Shown: positions 1 through 6,502 of the stretch, in pieces
Layout of the letters: each line of letters starts with the position of its first letter
Numbering within the stretch: the first letter of the stretch is position 1
From: a virus
IMG/VR virus record: IMGVR_UViG_3300006810_000562
Coordinates: 1-20,064 of that record
Reading direction: 5' to 3' (one strand)
Length of the DNA stretch: 20,064 nt
Translations under genes and position numbers: made by a program
The notes under the pieces: generated by a model
The model's input: the letters and a program-made list of their open reading frames with translations, nothing else
Database searches by the model: none
What the model was told of the DNA's origin: nothing

Positions 1-148
1 CATCATCATTGTGGATCCTGTGAATGGGTCAATAGCTAAATCCTGTTGAATTATCCAGGTAGTGTAGAGCCACTATAAAGCGTACGAGGCATTCCCTGTG
101 ATGTAAGTCCTCACTTTTTTAATCAGTAACCAATTTAAAAACATACAT
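1..148. other. Left-edge non-coding or gene-tail stretch
   Basis: No gene of useful length lies here. One + frame is open from base 2 to a TGA at 47-49 and could be the last 15 codons of a gene cut by the window edge, but that is too short to judge. The rest holds short complementary segments (an AGTG/CACT hairpin near 61-75 and GAGG/CCTC at about 86-89 and 112-115, followed by a run of six T at 115-120). The last feature could be a weak terminator. I cannot assign an RNA class. Confidence 0.3.
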
Positions 149-361
149 ATGGAATCAACTTATGAATTATTTGATTTAGCTTATTCATTGAATGAAATGG
201 ATAACTTTATTAAAGCTAATGGTGAAGAGGCATATATAGATGCTGTTTACCACGGTGCTTTTAGTGATCTTTATATGAGTATTCTGCATCCTAATGATAC
301 AGTCAGCTCTAATCCAAATTTTGATATATACTTTAGAGCATTTAAGAATGCTTATGTATAA
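149..361 (+). CDS. Small acidic protein of unknown function
   Basis: This 70-residue protein is acidic and predicted mostly helical, with no cysteines, no signal peptide and no membrane segment. I do not recognise a family. The ATG follows an A-rich leader with no Shine-Dalgarno motif, which matches other starts in the window. It is flanked on both sides by non-coding DNA with inverted repeats, so it may be a transcription unit of its own or lie inside a longer RNA element. The reading frame is intact and its composition (many D, E, N, Y, F) matches neighbouring phage genes. No function is assigned. Confidence 0.6.
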   Translation: MESTYELFDLAYSLNEMDNFIKANGEEAYIDAVYHGAFSDLYMSILHPNDTVSSNPNFDIYFRAFKNAYV

Positions 362-700
362 TATTTAAGTTTCCGGCCATTTATACTTACTAAAATATAC
401 TTAAGTCAGATTGAGGTGATAGAATATATTTGGCGGAAACTTCTTATATTAGCTATATAATACTATCTGTTTCAGATAACAGAGGAGTTGGTAGCAAGAG
501 ATAAGGAATATAACGGTAAGTTGAGACTCCTTGAGAGGTAGCCTATAGACTGTGGACAAGCCTTATGCCAAGAATAACAGAAGATACACTTATTTTTAAG
601 TGGGTAAGCTTCCTTAGTTCTGTTATAATTATCTCGTGACCATTTGTAAGTAATTCCCAGGGAGACACCTTATACGTAGGTTTTACAGATGGTGCTAATA
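362..700 (+). other. Non-coding stretch with nested inverted repeats, possible structured RNA
   Basis: About 340 bases have no credible gene on either strand but hold several complementary pairs: 367-378 with 432-442 (AAGTTTCCG core), a tight hairpin at 464-478 (TATCTG, TTT, CAGATA), 483-488 with 526-531 (AGGAGT/ACTCCT), and 574-582 with 618-626 (ATAACAGAA/TTCTGTTAT) enclosing a hairpin 587-602 (CACTTA/TAAGTG). A strong terminator follows at 701-736. This arrangement suggests a structured transcript. I looked for group I intron core elements and tRNA T-arm or acceptor patterns and could not establish either. The class is unknown. Confidence 0.4.
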
Positions 701-736
701 AATACTACCTGTTGAAGTAGACAGGTAGTATTTTTT
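701..736 (+). terminator. Intrinsic terminator
   Basis: A perfect 12-base-pair stem (AATACTACCTGT at 701-712 and its complement at 721-732) encloses an 8-base loop and runs directly into T residues to 736. It lies 12 bases before the next ATG, so it ends transcription of the preceding non-coding stretch. Confidence 0.85.
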
Positions 737-748
737 AAATATAAACAA

Positions 749-928
749 ATGAAAAGGAAATTTAAGAGAAGTTATAGAGAAGAATATCTTATAATGTTAA
801 GGTTTGCTTTGACGTTTACCGGATTAACATTATTAGTGATGTTCTTTAATATTCTGATTGCTTCAATTTGTGCATTTGGTGCACTGATATTTTGGAGCTT
901 TGTAATTAAAACCAATAAATACAATTAA
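749..928 (+). CDS. Small membrane protein, two predicted helices
   Basis: A 59-residue reading frame starts 12 bases after the terminator. The first 16 residues are strongly basic (K/R-rich) and are followed by two hydrophobic stretches at about residues 17-34 and 35-53, with a short polar KTNKYN tail. This is the pattern of a small inner-membrane hairpin protein with a cytoplasmic basic head. The stop is followed after one base by the next ATG, so it probably shares a transcript with the gene at 930. No family is recognised. Small membrane proteins in phage early regions often act on host membranes or superinfection, but nothing here shows that directly. Confidence 0.6.
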   Translation: MKRKFKRSYREEYLIMLRFALTFTGLTLLVMFFNILIASICAFGALIFWSFVIKTNKYN

Positions 929-929
929 T

Positions 930-1082
930 ATGATTATTACACACTTGATTCAGCAAATTCACGATCTTTGTGTACACCTTTATAATGAAGGTTTAGACAA
1001 AGAAGAGTGGGAACACTATGAAGACTTATCAATAGAAGAATTAGAAGATATGATTCGTAGATTAAAGTTACAAATGATTTAA
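930..1082 (+). CDS. Small acidic helical protein
   Basis: This 50-residue frame begins one base after the stop of the membrane-protein gene and ends ten bases before the next ATG, so it fits neatly into the operon. The protein is acidic in the middle (runs of E and D around residues 25-40) and ends in a basic amphipathic segment (MIRRLKLQMI). It looks like a small two-helix protein, perhaps a protein-interaction module. It has no cysteines or membrane segment and no recognisable family. The tight fit between neighbours is the main reason for calling it. Confidence 0.55.
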   Translation: MIITHLIQQIHDLCVHLYNEGLDKEEWEHYEDLSIEELEDMIRRLKLQMI

Positions 1083-1092
1083 AATTGAAAAG

Positions 1093-1371
1093 ATGAAAAC
1101 ACATTTTGCTACTAAAGTAGTTATCACAGATGGTCAGAGAATGGTTAGTAACCATGTAAGTCCTAAAAGAGCTGAAGTACAGGCTGAAGTTAATTCAAAT
1201 AAAGTTGATATTGACTATTCTGTATTTGAAAAGACTCAGGAAGAGAAGAATGAGCTAAGAATTGAAAAAGCTCATTATAAACTCTCTCCTGAAAAAGGTA
1301 GAGATGAACTGTTGTCGGCATTTATAGACAGCACTTTGCCTAATTGGAATCTTACTTTTATTGTGAAGTAG
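1093..1371 (+). CDS. Hypothetical protein, 92 residues
   Basis: The first half of this 92-residue protein is probably beta-rich and basic (KTHFATKVVITDGQ region). The second half is charged and helical (about residues 50-85, many E and K). No catalytic motif or known family is seen. The gene starts ten bases after its upstream neighbour and is followed after 22 bases by an intrinsic terminator, so it closes the small operon running from 749. The start is the first ATG in the frame and is preceded by an A-rich leader. Confidence 0.6.
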   Translation: MKTHFATKVVITDGQRMVSNHVSPKRAEVQAEVNSNKVDIDYSVFEKTQEEKNELRIEKAHYKLSPEKGRDELLSAFIDSTLPNWNLTFIVK

Positions 1372-1393
1372 GATTGTTTGTTCCATAAGCATG

Positions 1394-1425
1394 AAGAGGT
1401 ATCATTAAGTTGGTACCTCTTTTTT
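1394..1425 (+). terminator. Intrinsic terminator
   Basis: A ten-pair stem with one G-U wobble (AAGAGGTATC 1394-1403 with GGTACCTCTT 1412-1421) has an 8-base loop and a run of T to 1425. It closes the 749-1371 operon. Confidence 0.85.
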
Positions 1426-1445
1426 GTATTTAAAAACTATAAACT

Positions 1446-1694
1446 ATGAAAATCACATTATTAATATTGAGCCTGTTTTTGGCTCAGCAAGCAGAAGAAA
1501 TTAAGTTTAATCAACTTATAGAAGAAGGAATAATTATACCTACAGAAAAGTATGAGCAATATGGTTATACAGATAGACCCACTTATACTTTATTTGATAC
1601 TGATACCACAGTAATAGAATATGCATATAAAGGAGAGATTAAAGAGTGGATCCGCACAGGAGAATTTGAGTACAATGATTTCTTAAAAGATTAA
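1446..1694 (+). CDS. Small protein with N-terminal hydrophobic segment, possibly secreted
   Basis: This 82-residue protein starts just behind a terminator, so a promoter should lie between 1426 and 1445 or just upstream. Its first residues (MK, then ITLLILSLFL, then AQQAEE) resemble a short Sec signal peptide with possible cleavage near residue 14, or a short membrane anchor. The remainder is acidic with several Tyr and Thr. There is no lipobox cysteine. The next gene follows after two bases. The family is unknown; export is an inference from the N-terminus only. Confidence 0.55.
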   Translation: MKITLLILSLFLAQQAEEIKFNQLIEEGIIIPTEKYEQYGYTDRPTYTLFDTDTTVIEYAYKGEIKEWIRTGEFEYNDFLKD

Positions 1695-1696
1695 TT

Positions 1697-1933
1697 ATGC
1701 ATTCTATAAAACAATTAAGACAAAGACAGTCAGAAATTGAAGATATGCATGAGCAGATTAGTCTAAATGAACCTGAACATGCATACAAACAGATGATACT
1801 AGATGATCTTGAAGAAGAATATTATACTATTCAAGACAAGATAAATAGTATTAGATTTCAGAACGGAGCTTTGTTAGTATCAGTATCATTTCTTGTATTA
1901 ATTTTATGTTTATTAGCATGCGTGAGAGATTAG
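1697..1933 (+). CDS. Coiled-coil protein with C-terminal membrane anchor
   Basis: Residues 1-52 of this 78-residue protein are highly charged, rich in E, Q and K with heptad-like spacing, and probably form a coiled coil. Residues 56-75 form one hydrophobic helix, followed by only a few residues (CVRD). This layout is a tail-anchored membrane protein with its soluble part in the cytoplasm, superficially similar in layout to small phage spanin or lysis-accessory proteins, but without evidence for that role. It follows the previous gene by two bases and overlaps the next one, so it is co-transcribed. Confidence 0.55.
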   Translation: MHSIKQLRQRQSEIEDMHEQISLNEPEHAYKQMILDDLEEEYYTIQDKINSIRFQNGALLVSVSFLVLILCLLACVRD

Positions 1934-2349
1934 AAATAACACCCGAATTAGCACAAAAGTGTCTTGATGATATATTAGACCACAGAAATGCTTTTGATAT
2001 TAAATGCTTTTTGATGGATATATTATCTCATGAAGAAGCGTTAAGTAAATTTGTAGAGATATATCTAGGTAAAGAATATCCTACAATTCCAGAAGTTGAC
2101 ACTCAAGGAGATATAACAGTTAAAGTACTTAAAGAAAGAATGTATGATTCTGTTGCTAGAGATAAGTATCTTAACTCTGACCTTGTTGTCAATGATAAAA
2201 TTCCAGTTAAAGTAAAGAAATGGAGAGGTATACATAAATATTGTCCTTTAGATGTAATACTGCCTGATATTCCAAATGAAAATATGTCTGATATCAGAAA
2301 AGAACTTAGTATTGATCTTGAGGATTTTAATGAGCATGCACCTTTTTAA
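1918..2349 (+). CDS. Hypothetical acidic protein, about 143 residues
   Basis: The frame allows two starts, at 1906 and 1918. I prefer 1918 because it gives the smaller overlap (16 bases) with the preceding gene and a natural N-terminus (MRERLEIT); 1906 would add four residues. The N-terminal half is predicted helical (about residues 1-55). The rest includes a basic patch (VKVKKWRGIHK) and an acidic C-terminus. No known domain is recognised. Two hairpins behind the stop end the operon that begins at 1446. Confidence 0.6.
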   Translation: MRERLEITPELAQKCLDDILDHRNAFDIKCFLMDILSHEEALSKFVEIYLGKEYPTIPEVDTQGDITVKVLKERMYDSVARDKYLNSDLVVNDKIPVKVKKWRGIHKYCPLDVILPDIPNENMSDIRKELSIDLEDFNEHAPF

Positions 2350-2354
2350 AAGAA

Positions 2355-2372
2355 ACAGAGGCCGATCTCTGT
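2355..2372. repeat. Small hairpin behind the 1918 gene
   Basis: ACAGAG (2355-2360) and CTCTGT (2367-2372) form a six-pair hairpin with a GCCGAT loop, six bases after the stop codon. It is followed by a GT-rich, partly T-rich stretch. It may help termination or protect the transcript end together with the larger hairpin at 2391-2423. Confidence 0.4.
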
Positions 2373-2390
2373 GTTGTGTTTTAAATCAGG

Positions 2391-2423
2391 ATTAAAGGAG
2401 AGTATAAAAGCTCTCCTTTTAAT
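2391..2423 (+). terminator. Probable intrinsic terminator
   Basis: AAAGGAGAG and CTCTCCTTT form a nine-pair stem with the loop TATAAAAG; outer A/T pairs (ATTAA against TTAAT) may extend it. The T tract is short (four T), so it is a weaker terminator than those at 701 and 1394. The near symmetry could let it work in both directions. Confidence 0.6.
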
Positions 2424-2474
2424 CTATTTAGCTATGTAATGCAAATTACTTTAACTAAGCAAGCTTTATTAATT

Positions 2475-2516
2475 TGTAGATGTTAAGTTTATAACTATAT
2501 TTACTAATAATCTACA
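2475..2516. promoter_or_regulatory. Inverted repeat just upstream of the 2521 gene
   Basis: TGTAGAT (2475-2481) and ATCTACA (2510-2516) are perfect complements separated by 28 A/T-rich bases, and the second arm ends four bases before the ATG at 2521. A terminator lies upstream, so a promoter for the next operon must be in this gap of about 100 bases. The repeat could be an operator or a leader-RNA stem that hides the start. I cannot point to a convincing promoter consensus. Confidence 0.3.
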
Positions 2517-2520
2517 TAAA

Positions 2521-2787
2521 ATGTATTATCAGTTACCGAATGGTAAAACCATATATTTAACTATAGAGGAATATCTTAATCTTACAGATGCTGATATACA
2601 ATACTTGGTCTCCCTTAATGTAGGAGAATCTGTCTTAAACCCTTTTAAAGGTTCTGTTGTTAACAAAAGTGGAAAGAATAAAACTTATGACTTCACATTT
2701 ACTGATGAAGATGAAGATAGCCACGAGAGTGATAACATGTACCCCTTTGATGATATAGTTGATCTGTCAGACAACTTGGATATATAA
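2521..2787 (+). CDS. Small acidic protein of unknown function
   Basis: This 88-residue protein begins MYYQLPNGKTIYL, a short beta-like start, followed by a helical stretch (TIEEYLNLTDADIQYL) and then a strongly acidic C-terminal third rich in D, E and S. The tail resembles a DNA-mimic or a partner-binding acidic tail, but nothing more specific is visible. The stop codon lies inside an inverted repeat (2784-2815). It appears to be the first gene of a short operon with the 2912 gene. I do not recognise the family. Confidence 0.6.
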   Translation: MYYQLPNGKTIYLTIEEYLNLTDADIQYLVSLNVGESVLNPFKGSVVNKSGKNKTYDFTFTDEDEDSHESDNMYPFDDIVDLSDNLDI

Positions 2788-2815
2788 TATTGCATATCGC
2801 GATTAGCAATATTAT
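2784..2815. repeat. Ten-pair inverted repeat over the 2521 gene's stop codon
   Basis: ATAATATTGC (2784-2793) and GCAATATTAT (2806-2815) are perfect complements around a 12-base centre that itself holds the palindrome ATCGCGAT. The left arm overlaps the TAA at 2785-2787. No T run follows, so a standard terminator is unlikely. A processing site or an operator for the 2912 gene is possible. Confidence 0.45.
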
Positions 2816-2911
2816 CACCTTACCTATTGAGAATGAGTAACTTAATGGTATAGTAAACAATCTACTCAAAAACAAATCAATTAATTTTTTTAACAATTTA
2901 AACTTAAAGTT

Positions 2912-3385
2912 ATGAACTCTAAAGTAAAAGTAGTAGCACTAGATGAAACAGGATTGGTAATTAATCAATCAAAGTCTAATCCAGAATATGGTTATGTTCG
3001 TGTAGAACAGACACGTACTATGGTAGATGACAATGGTTTCTTACGTAGAAAGAATGTATCAACACTTATTCATGGTACTATGGATGAGTTGTCTGCAACT
3101 AATTTCTATGCAGGACAAGAACTTCCAGGTGCTATTGTGATTAAAGAGTCACTTGAACCATTCAATGCAAAAAATCCAGAGCGTGATCTTAAGATTGCCG
3201 GAGAAACAGGTATTATTTGTAAAGTAGGAGATTCTCCTATTTACCGTAAGACTGTATATACTCCTGCATCTAATGTTCAGGATGAATTAATACAGCATGA
3301 TAATGTTGCAGAACTACGTGCTGCTTATGAGACTAGCTCTAGTTCAGCAATGACTGCAAATACAGACTTTGATAACGTTGGTTAA
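2912..3385 (+). CDS. Conserved-looking phage protein, probably highly expressed
   Basis: The N-terminal two thirds of this 157-residue protein look beta-rich (KVKVVALDETGLVI, YGYVRVEQTRT, ALIHGTM-like segments). It ends in a flexible, Ser/Thr-rich tail that finishes with several acidic residues (about 140-157). An OB-like or small beta-barrel nucleic-acid-binding fold with an acidic tail would fit, but I cannot show it. Codon use is richer in CGT and GGT than in neighbouring genes. It sits alone between a 124-base leader with an inverted repeat and one of the strongest terminators here, both signs of high expression. The family is not recognised with confidence. Confidence 0.7.
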   Translation: MNSKVKVVALDETGLVINQSKSNPEYGYVRVEQTRTMVDDNGFLRRKNVSTLIHGTMDELSATNFYAGQELPGAIVIKESLEPFNAKNPERDLKIAGETGIICKVGDSPIYRKTVYTPASNVQDELIQHDNVAELRAAYETSSSSAMTANTDFDNVG

Positions 3386-3408
3386 TAAGTCAGTTTAAAC
3401 AAAGGTAG

Positions 3409-3438
3409 AAAGGGGGAGGGTAATACCTCTCCCTTTTT
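3409..3438 (+). terminator. Strong intrinsic terminator
   Basis: AAAGGGGGAGG (3409-3419) and CCTCTCCCTTT (3426-3436) form an 11-pair GC-rich stem with one G-U pair and a six-base loop, followed by T to 3438. It ends the 2912 transcription unit. Confidence 0.9.
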
Positions 3439-3465
3439 ATTAATTATGATTATAAATTATGTATT

Positions 3466-3966
3466 ATGAAAACACAAACAGAGAATTCTAAATACCAGTT
3501 TTCAGGATCTTTATCTAAGTATCAAGAAACTAGTAGAAAGCCTTATACTAAGTATGAACAAGATAAGTATACTCAGTATCAAAATTATTTGTACAAGAGA
3601 GCCTTGTACGGTCTTAAATCTTTAAGCAAAGAAGAGATAGATTCTATGTCTGAACAAAAGCTTAAAAGAATTAAGAGAGTTAATAGAAAAGCTCAGTCTG
3701 TTATCAATGTTTATAAGCAAAAAATTACTATCTTGTATAGCAATATTCTATTTGAGAAATTCTTTCCAAATAGTCCATATACAGAGTTTTTGCTTAACAA
3801 TGTAGAGACAGATACTAACTTTATTAACAAACTGAACTTCAAGGATTTAAATATTCATAAAGATGACATTATAAAAGTCTTTATTGAAGAAGGTGTTCTC
3901 CCTAAAAACTTTATGGAGATCAAGATTAATCCTCACAAGTTGCCAAGACTGAAACATGAAATTTAA
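3466..3966 (+). CDS. Basic protein of unknown function
   Basis: This 166-residue protein has a strongly basic first 90 residues rich in Lys, Tyr, Gln and Ser, with a predicted helical segment (SEQKLKRIKRVNRKAQ region). The C-terminal half is more hydrophobic and helical. The high positive charge suggests nucleic-acid binding, but no known domain is visible. It starts 27 bases after the strong terminator, so its promoter should lie between 3386 and 3465. Its stop overlaps the next gene's start by 11 bases, so the HNH-type protein is translated from the same transcript. Confidence 0.6.
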   Translation: MKTQTENSKYQFSGSLSKYQETSRKPYTKYEQDKYTQYQNYLYKRALYGLKSLSKEEIDSMSEQKLKRIKRVNRKAQSVINVYKQKITILYSNILFEKFFPNSPYTEFLLNNVETDTNFINKLNFKDLNIHKDDIIKVFIEEGVLPKNFMEIKINPHKLPRLKHEI

Positions 3967-4348
3967 AACATGTGATGGATGTGGTCAAGAAAGAACCATA
4001 TGGAAGAATCATGAGGGAAATAGATACTGTAGATATTGCTGGAGTTGCCATAAAAATACTTCACAGAAACCAACAGCAGTGTCTATCCCTCGTGTTTCTA
4101 CCAAAAGAAAAAAGAAAGATGAAGAGTATTCTAAACTGAGAAAAAGGTTTTTAGAAGAAAACCCGATATGCAGGTTAAATTTGGCAAAGTGTGGTGGACA
4201 TTCAACTGATGTCCATCATACTTATGCTGGAGAAAAAAGAGATGCTTTTTATCTTGTACAGAGTACATGGTTACCTCTATGCAGAAACTGTCATGATTGG
4301 ATACATGGTAATCCAAAGGAAGCTAGAGAAATGGGATGGTTAAAATAA
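3956..4348 (+). CDS. HNH-type nuclease-like zinc protein
   Basis: Two zinc modules can be read in these 130 residues. The first is a ribbon with CxxC at residues 6-9 and CxxC at 25-28. After a basic linker (residues 50-70) comes an HNH-like core: Cys72 and Cys79, a DVHH pair (His87-His88), then LPLCRNCHDWIH with Cys109, Cys112, His113 and His117. HNH proteins of this kind cut DNA and in phages serve in recombination (NinG/Rap-like), packaging or homing. It is embedded in the operon without interrupting a gene, so a recombination or DNA-processing role is more likely than homing. The exact family is uncertain. Confidence 0.75.
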   Translation: MKFKTCDGCGQERTIWKNHEGNRYCRYCWSCHKNTSQKPTAVSIPRVSTKRKKKDEEYSKLRKRFLEENPICRLNLAKCGGHSTDVHHTYAGEKRDAFYLVQSTWLPLCRNCHDWIHGNPKEAREMGWLK

Positions 4349-4354
4349 ATTATT

Positions 4355-4474
4355 ATGAAAAAGAAAGTGAATCTTAACACAATTAAAACTTGTTTTAACT
4401 GTAAGAAACAATATCCTATATCTGAACTTGAAGATTACGGTGTATGGGTATGTAAAAAATGTTTAAAGAAATAG
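4355..4474 (+). CDS. Zinc-ribbon microprotein, 39 residues
   Basis: A short frame sits between the HNH-type gene (six bases before) and the next membrane-protein gene (two bases after). Its 39 residues contain two CxxC pairs (CFNC at 13-16 and CKKC at 33-36) separated by 16 residues, with a TWG-like turn (GVWVC) before the second pair and a Lys-rich start and end. This is the minimal form of a zinc ribbon. It may bind nucleic acid or a partner protein. It is below usual gene-calling length limits, but the cysteine spacing and the fit between neighbours support it. Confidence 0.65.
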   Translation: MKKKVNLNTIKTCFNCKKQYPISELEDYGVWVCKKCLKK

Positions 4475-4476
4475 AT

Positions 4477-4656
4477 ATGAGTAATAAAGGAATATTAATA
4501 GTATATATCATTGCTTTTGCTGGGTGGATTTTAAATTTAGTCAGACTAGCTAATACAGACTTTGATGCTCCATACAGAGCAGAAGTATTCAGAACAGTTG
4601 GTGTTGTTATACCACCTGTAGGATGTATTATTGGATATATAGATATAAAAGATTAA
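4477..4656 (+). CDS. Small membrane protein, two predicted helices
   Basis: This is a 59-residue protein starting MSNKGILIVY. I chose this ATG, two bases after the previous stop, over the upstream in-frame ATG at 4459, which would overlap the zinc microprotein gene. One hydrophobic helix lies at residues 5-24 and a second at about 43-56, separated by a polar loop with several charged residues. The gene ends three bases before the SF2 helicase start. No family is recognised; the membrane location is inferred from hydrophobicity only. Confidence 0.6.
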   Translation: MSNKGILIVYIIAFAGWILNLVRLANTDFDAPYRAEVFRTVGVVIPPVGCIIGYIDIKD

Positions 4657-4659
4657 GAA

Positions 4660-5748
4660 ATGCAGAGAGAAGAAATACAAAAACAAGCCTTAAACGCAAC
4701 TTTAAACTTAAGTAGATCAGGATTAGCATTAGGTACAGGTGTGGGTAAGACTTTAGTTGGTTTATCTCATGCAGAAAGAGAACACGCTGGGTTAAAAAAT
4801 GTTTTAATTGTAGCACCTAAGTTGAGCATATTAGATAGTTGGAAAGAAGAGGCTAAAAAGCATAAAAAAGAACATGTTTTAGGAAATGCTGAATATACAA
4901 CTTACTTAAGCTTAAATAAAAAAGACCCTAATGCTTATGATATTATATATCTTGATGAGTGTCATAACTTATTAGATTCTCATAAAGAGTTTTTGAGCAA
5001 GTATAAAGGAATGATATTGGGTTTAACAGGTACTCCACCAAAAAGAGATTATTCTGAAAAAGGTCAGATGGTAAATAAGTTCTGTCCTATAGTATATACT
5101 TATGGTGTAGATGATGCTGTTAGTGATAATATTCTAAATGACTATAGAATAGTAGTTCATATGGTACCTTTAAGCACAGAAAATAACATTGATGTTGCTA
5201 CCAAAGCAAGGTCATTTAAAACTTCTGAAACAAAAAACTATAGTTATTGGTGTAGTAGAATTGATGGTGGTAAAACACCTAAGCAGCTACAGATGGCTAG
5301 AATTATGAGGATGAAAGCTATGATGGACTTTCCAAGCAAAGAAGCTTATGCTAAAAAGCTAATGGAGTCTATTTCAAGTAAGTGTATTATATTTGCTAAT
5401 ACTCAAGATCAAGCAGATAGAATGTGTAAGCATTCTTATCATAGTAATAATCCTGATTCAGAAAAAAATCTTGTTATGTTTAAATATGGTGACATAGATA
5501 AGCTATCTTGTGTACTTCAATTAAGTGAGGGTGTGAATATTCCTAACTTAAAACAAGGTATTATTATGCACGCATATGGTAATGAGAGAAAGTCTGCTCA
5601 AAGAATTGGTAGATTATTAAGACTTAACCCAGATGAAACAGCTATAGTACACATACTTTGTTATAGTAATACTATAGATGAAAAGTGGGTAGAGTCTGCA
5701 CTTGAGTCATATGACAAAGACAAAATATTTTATAAACAATATGTATGA
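4660..5748 (+). CDS. Superfamily 2 DNA helicase (SNF2/DEAD-like)
   Basis: This 362-residue ATPase has the SF2 helicase motifs in order: Walker A GTGVGKT at residues 25-31, motif Ia around VAPKLSILDSW (51-61), a DECH box at 99-102, TGTPP at 123-127, a second-domain motif IV CIIFANT, motif V near LSEGVNIP and motif VI QRIGRLLR at 314-321. It is compact compared with cellular helicases and has no extra accessory domains. Enzymes of this type translocate on DNA and can unwind forks or recombination intermediates; crAss-like phages carry SNF2-type helicases in this module. The stop overlaps the next start (ATGA). The exact subfamily is not certain. Confidence 0.9.
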   Translation: MQREEIQKQALNATLNLSRSGLALGTGVGKTLVGLSHAEREHAGLKNVLIVAPKLSILDSWKEEAKKHKKEHVLGNAEYTTYLSLNKKDPNAYDIIYLDECHNLLDSHKEFLSKYKGMILGLTGTPPKRDYSEKGQMVNKFCPIVYTYGVDDAVSDNILNDYRIVVHMVPLSTENNIDVATKARSFKTSETKNYSYWCSRIDGGKTPKQLQMARIMRMKAMMDFPSKEAYAKKLMESISSKCIIFANTQDQADRMCKHSYHSNNPDSEKNLVMFKYGDIDKLSCVLQLSEGVNIPNLKQGIIMHAYGNERKSAQRIGRLLRLNPDETAIVHILCYSNTIDEKWVESALESYDKDKIFYKQYV

Positions 5749-6239
5749 GCAACACAGCTAAAACAATCCATTTAGTTAGAGCATTAGTTAAGATATCTAG
5801 TGCTTTAACTGATATGGATAAAGTTATTTATGGAGATGATTTAAAGTTTAATCTTAAAAAAGACTTGCCTAAGTTTCAAAGCAAGCTAGAAATAGTAATT
5901 GATGAACCTTCAAAGATTTTATTAAAATCAGATTCTACTGTATTGACTCATCTAATAAATGTTTTTGATGACTTTTCAGAATTAGTTTATGTTAAAAATG
6001 ATTATATCACAAATGTGAATTTATTTTTAGCAAAGATTACTTCTGCTAATAATGATTTAGAAAAATTGCAGACTAGTGACGCTCATTATATAAAAGCTTT
6101 GAGAAGTTTAATAAGTGGATTCTTAGACAAGAAATATCTAAATCAATTTACAACATGGGAAGATCCGGAAGGTAATACTTTTTATTCTTTAATAAAGAAA
6201 TTAGAAGATATTACTAATGAATACGTAATTACAAAGTAA
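5745..6239 (+). CDS. Hypothetical helical protein after the helicase
   Basis: This 164-residue protein is predicted almost all alpha-helical, with alternating hydrophobic and charged residues, no cysteines and no nucleotide-binding or metal motif. Its start overlaps the helicase stop by four bases (ATGA), so translation is coupled. The pairing suggests a helicase partner or regulator, but this is only from position. The following ClpS-like gene begins five bases after its stop. I do not recognise a family. Confidence 0.6.
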   Translation: MSNTAKTIHLVRALVKISSALTDMDKVIYGDDLKFNLKKDLPKFQSKLEIVIDEPSKILLKSDSTVLTHLINVFDDFSELVYVKNDYITNVNLFLAKITSANNDLEKLQTSDAHYIKALRSLISGFLDKKYLNQFTTWEDPEGNTFYSLIKKLEDITNEYVITK

Positions 6240-6244
6240 TAACA

Positions 6245-6502
6245 ATGGAAGATGATTTTACACACCAACTGATTTTAAAAAATGATAATGACAATGACTT
6301 TCTTTTTGTAATGGCTTGTCTTGTAAATGTATGTGAGCATGCACGAGACCAAGCAGAACAATGTGTAATAATAGCACATAACAGAGATGAATGTCAAATA
6401 AAAAGAGGAGATATCACTAAGATGATAGAGTTACATGGTTTGCTTGATGATCTTGGTATAAAAACTGAAATAAGAGAATATGAAAGTAGTTTGCATAAAT
6501 GA
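6245..6502 (+). CDS. clpS-like: ClpS-like ATP-dependent Clp protease adaptor
   Basis: This 85-residue protein aligns without gaps to the ClpS core fold. It begins with LILKND at 9-14, then a helix (FLFVMACLVNVCEH, 19-32), then AEQCVIIAHN (37-46) and a final alpha/beta part up to about residue 79. Asn13, Asp14 and His45 match E. coli ClpS Asn34, Asp35 and His66, which hold the N-terminal amino group of N-degron substrates. The CEH..QAEQC pattern is like Bacteroidota ClpS. ClpS delivers substrates to the ClpA/ClpC unfoldase with ClpP. The ClpA-binding N-terminal extension is very short, so it might block rather than deliver. A phage copy suggests redirecting host proteolysis; that is inference. 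Confidence 0.8.
   Translation: MEDDFTHQLILKNDNDNDFLFVMACLVNVCEHARDQAEQCVIIAHNRDECQIKRGDITKMIELHGLLDDLGIKTEIREYESSLHK

Noticed and set aside
362-700. Group I intron or tRNA cluster
   Set aside because: I could not match the conserved P, Q, R and S core elements or a T-arm and acceptor pair, so I left the RNA class open.
937-1155. - strand frame of 72 codons
   Set aside because: It covers the 3' part of the + gene at 930 and the start of the one at 1093; composition is that of a reverse-strand shadow.
4459-4476. Earlier ATG for the membrane protein at 4477
   Set aside because: It would lie inside the zinc-ribbon microprotein gene; the ATG at 4477 gives a clean two-base gap.
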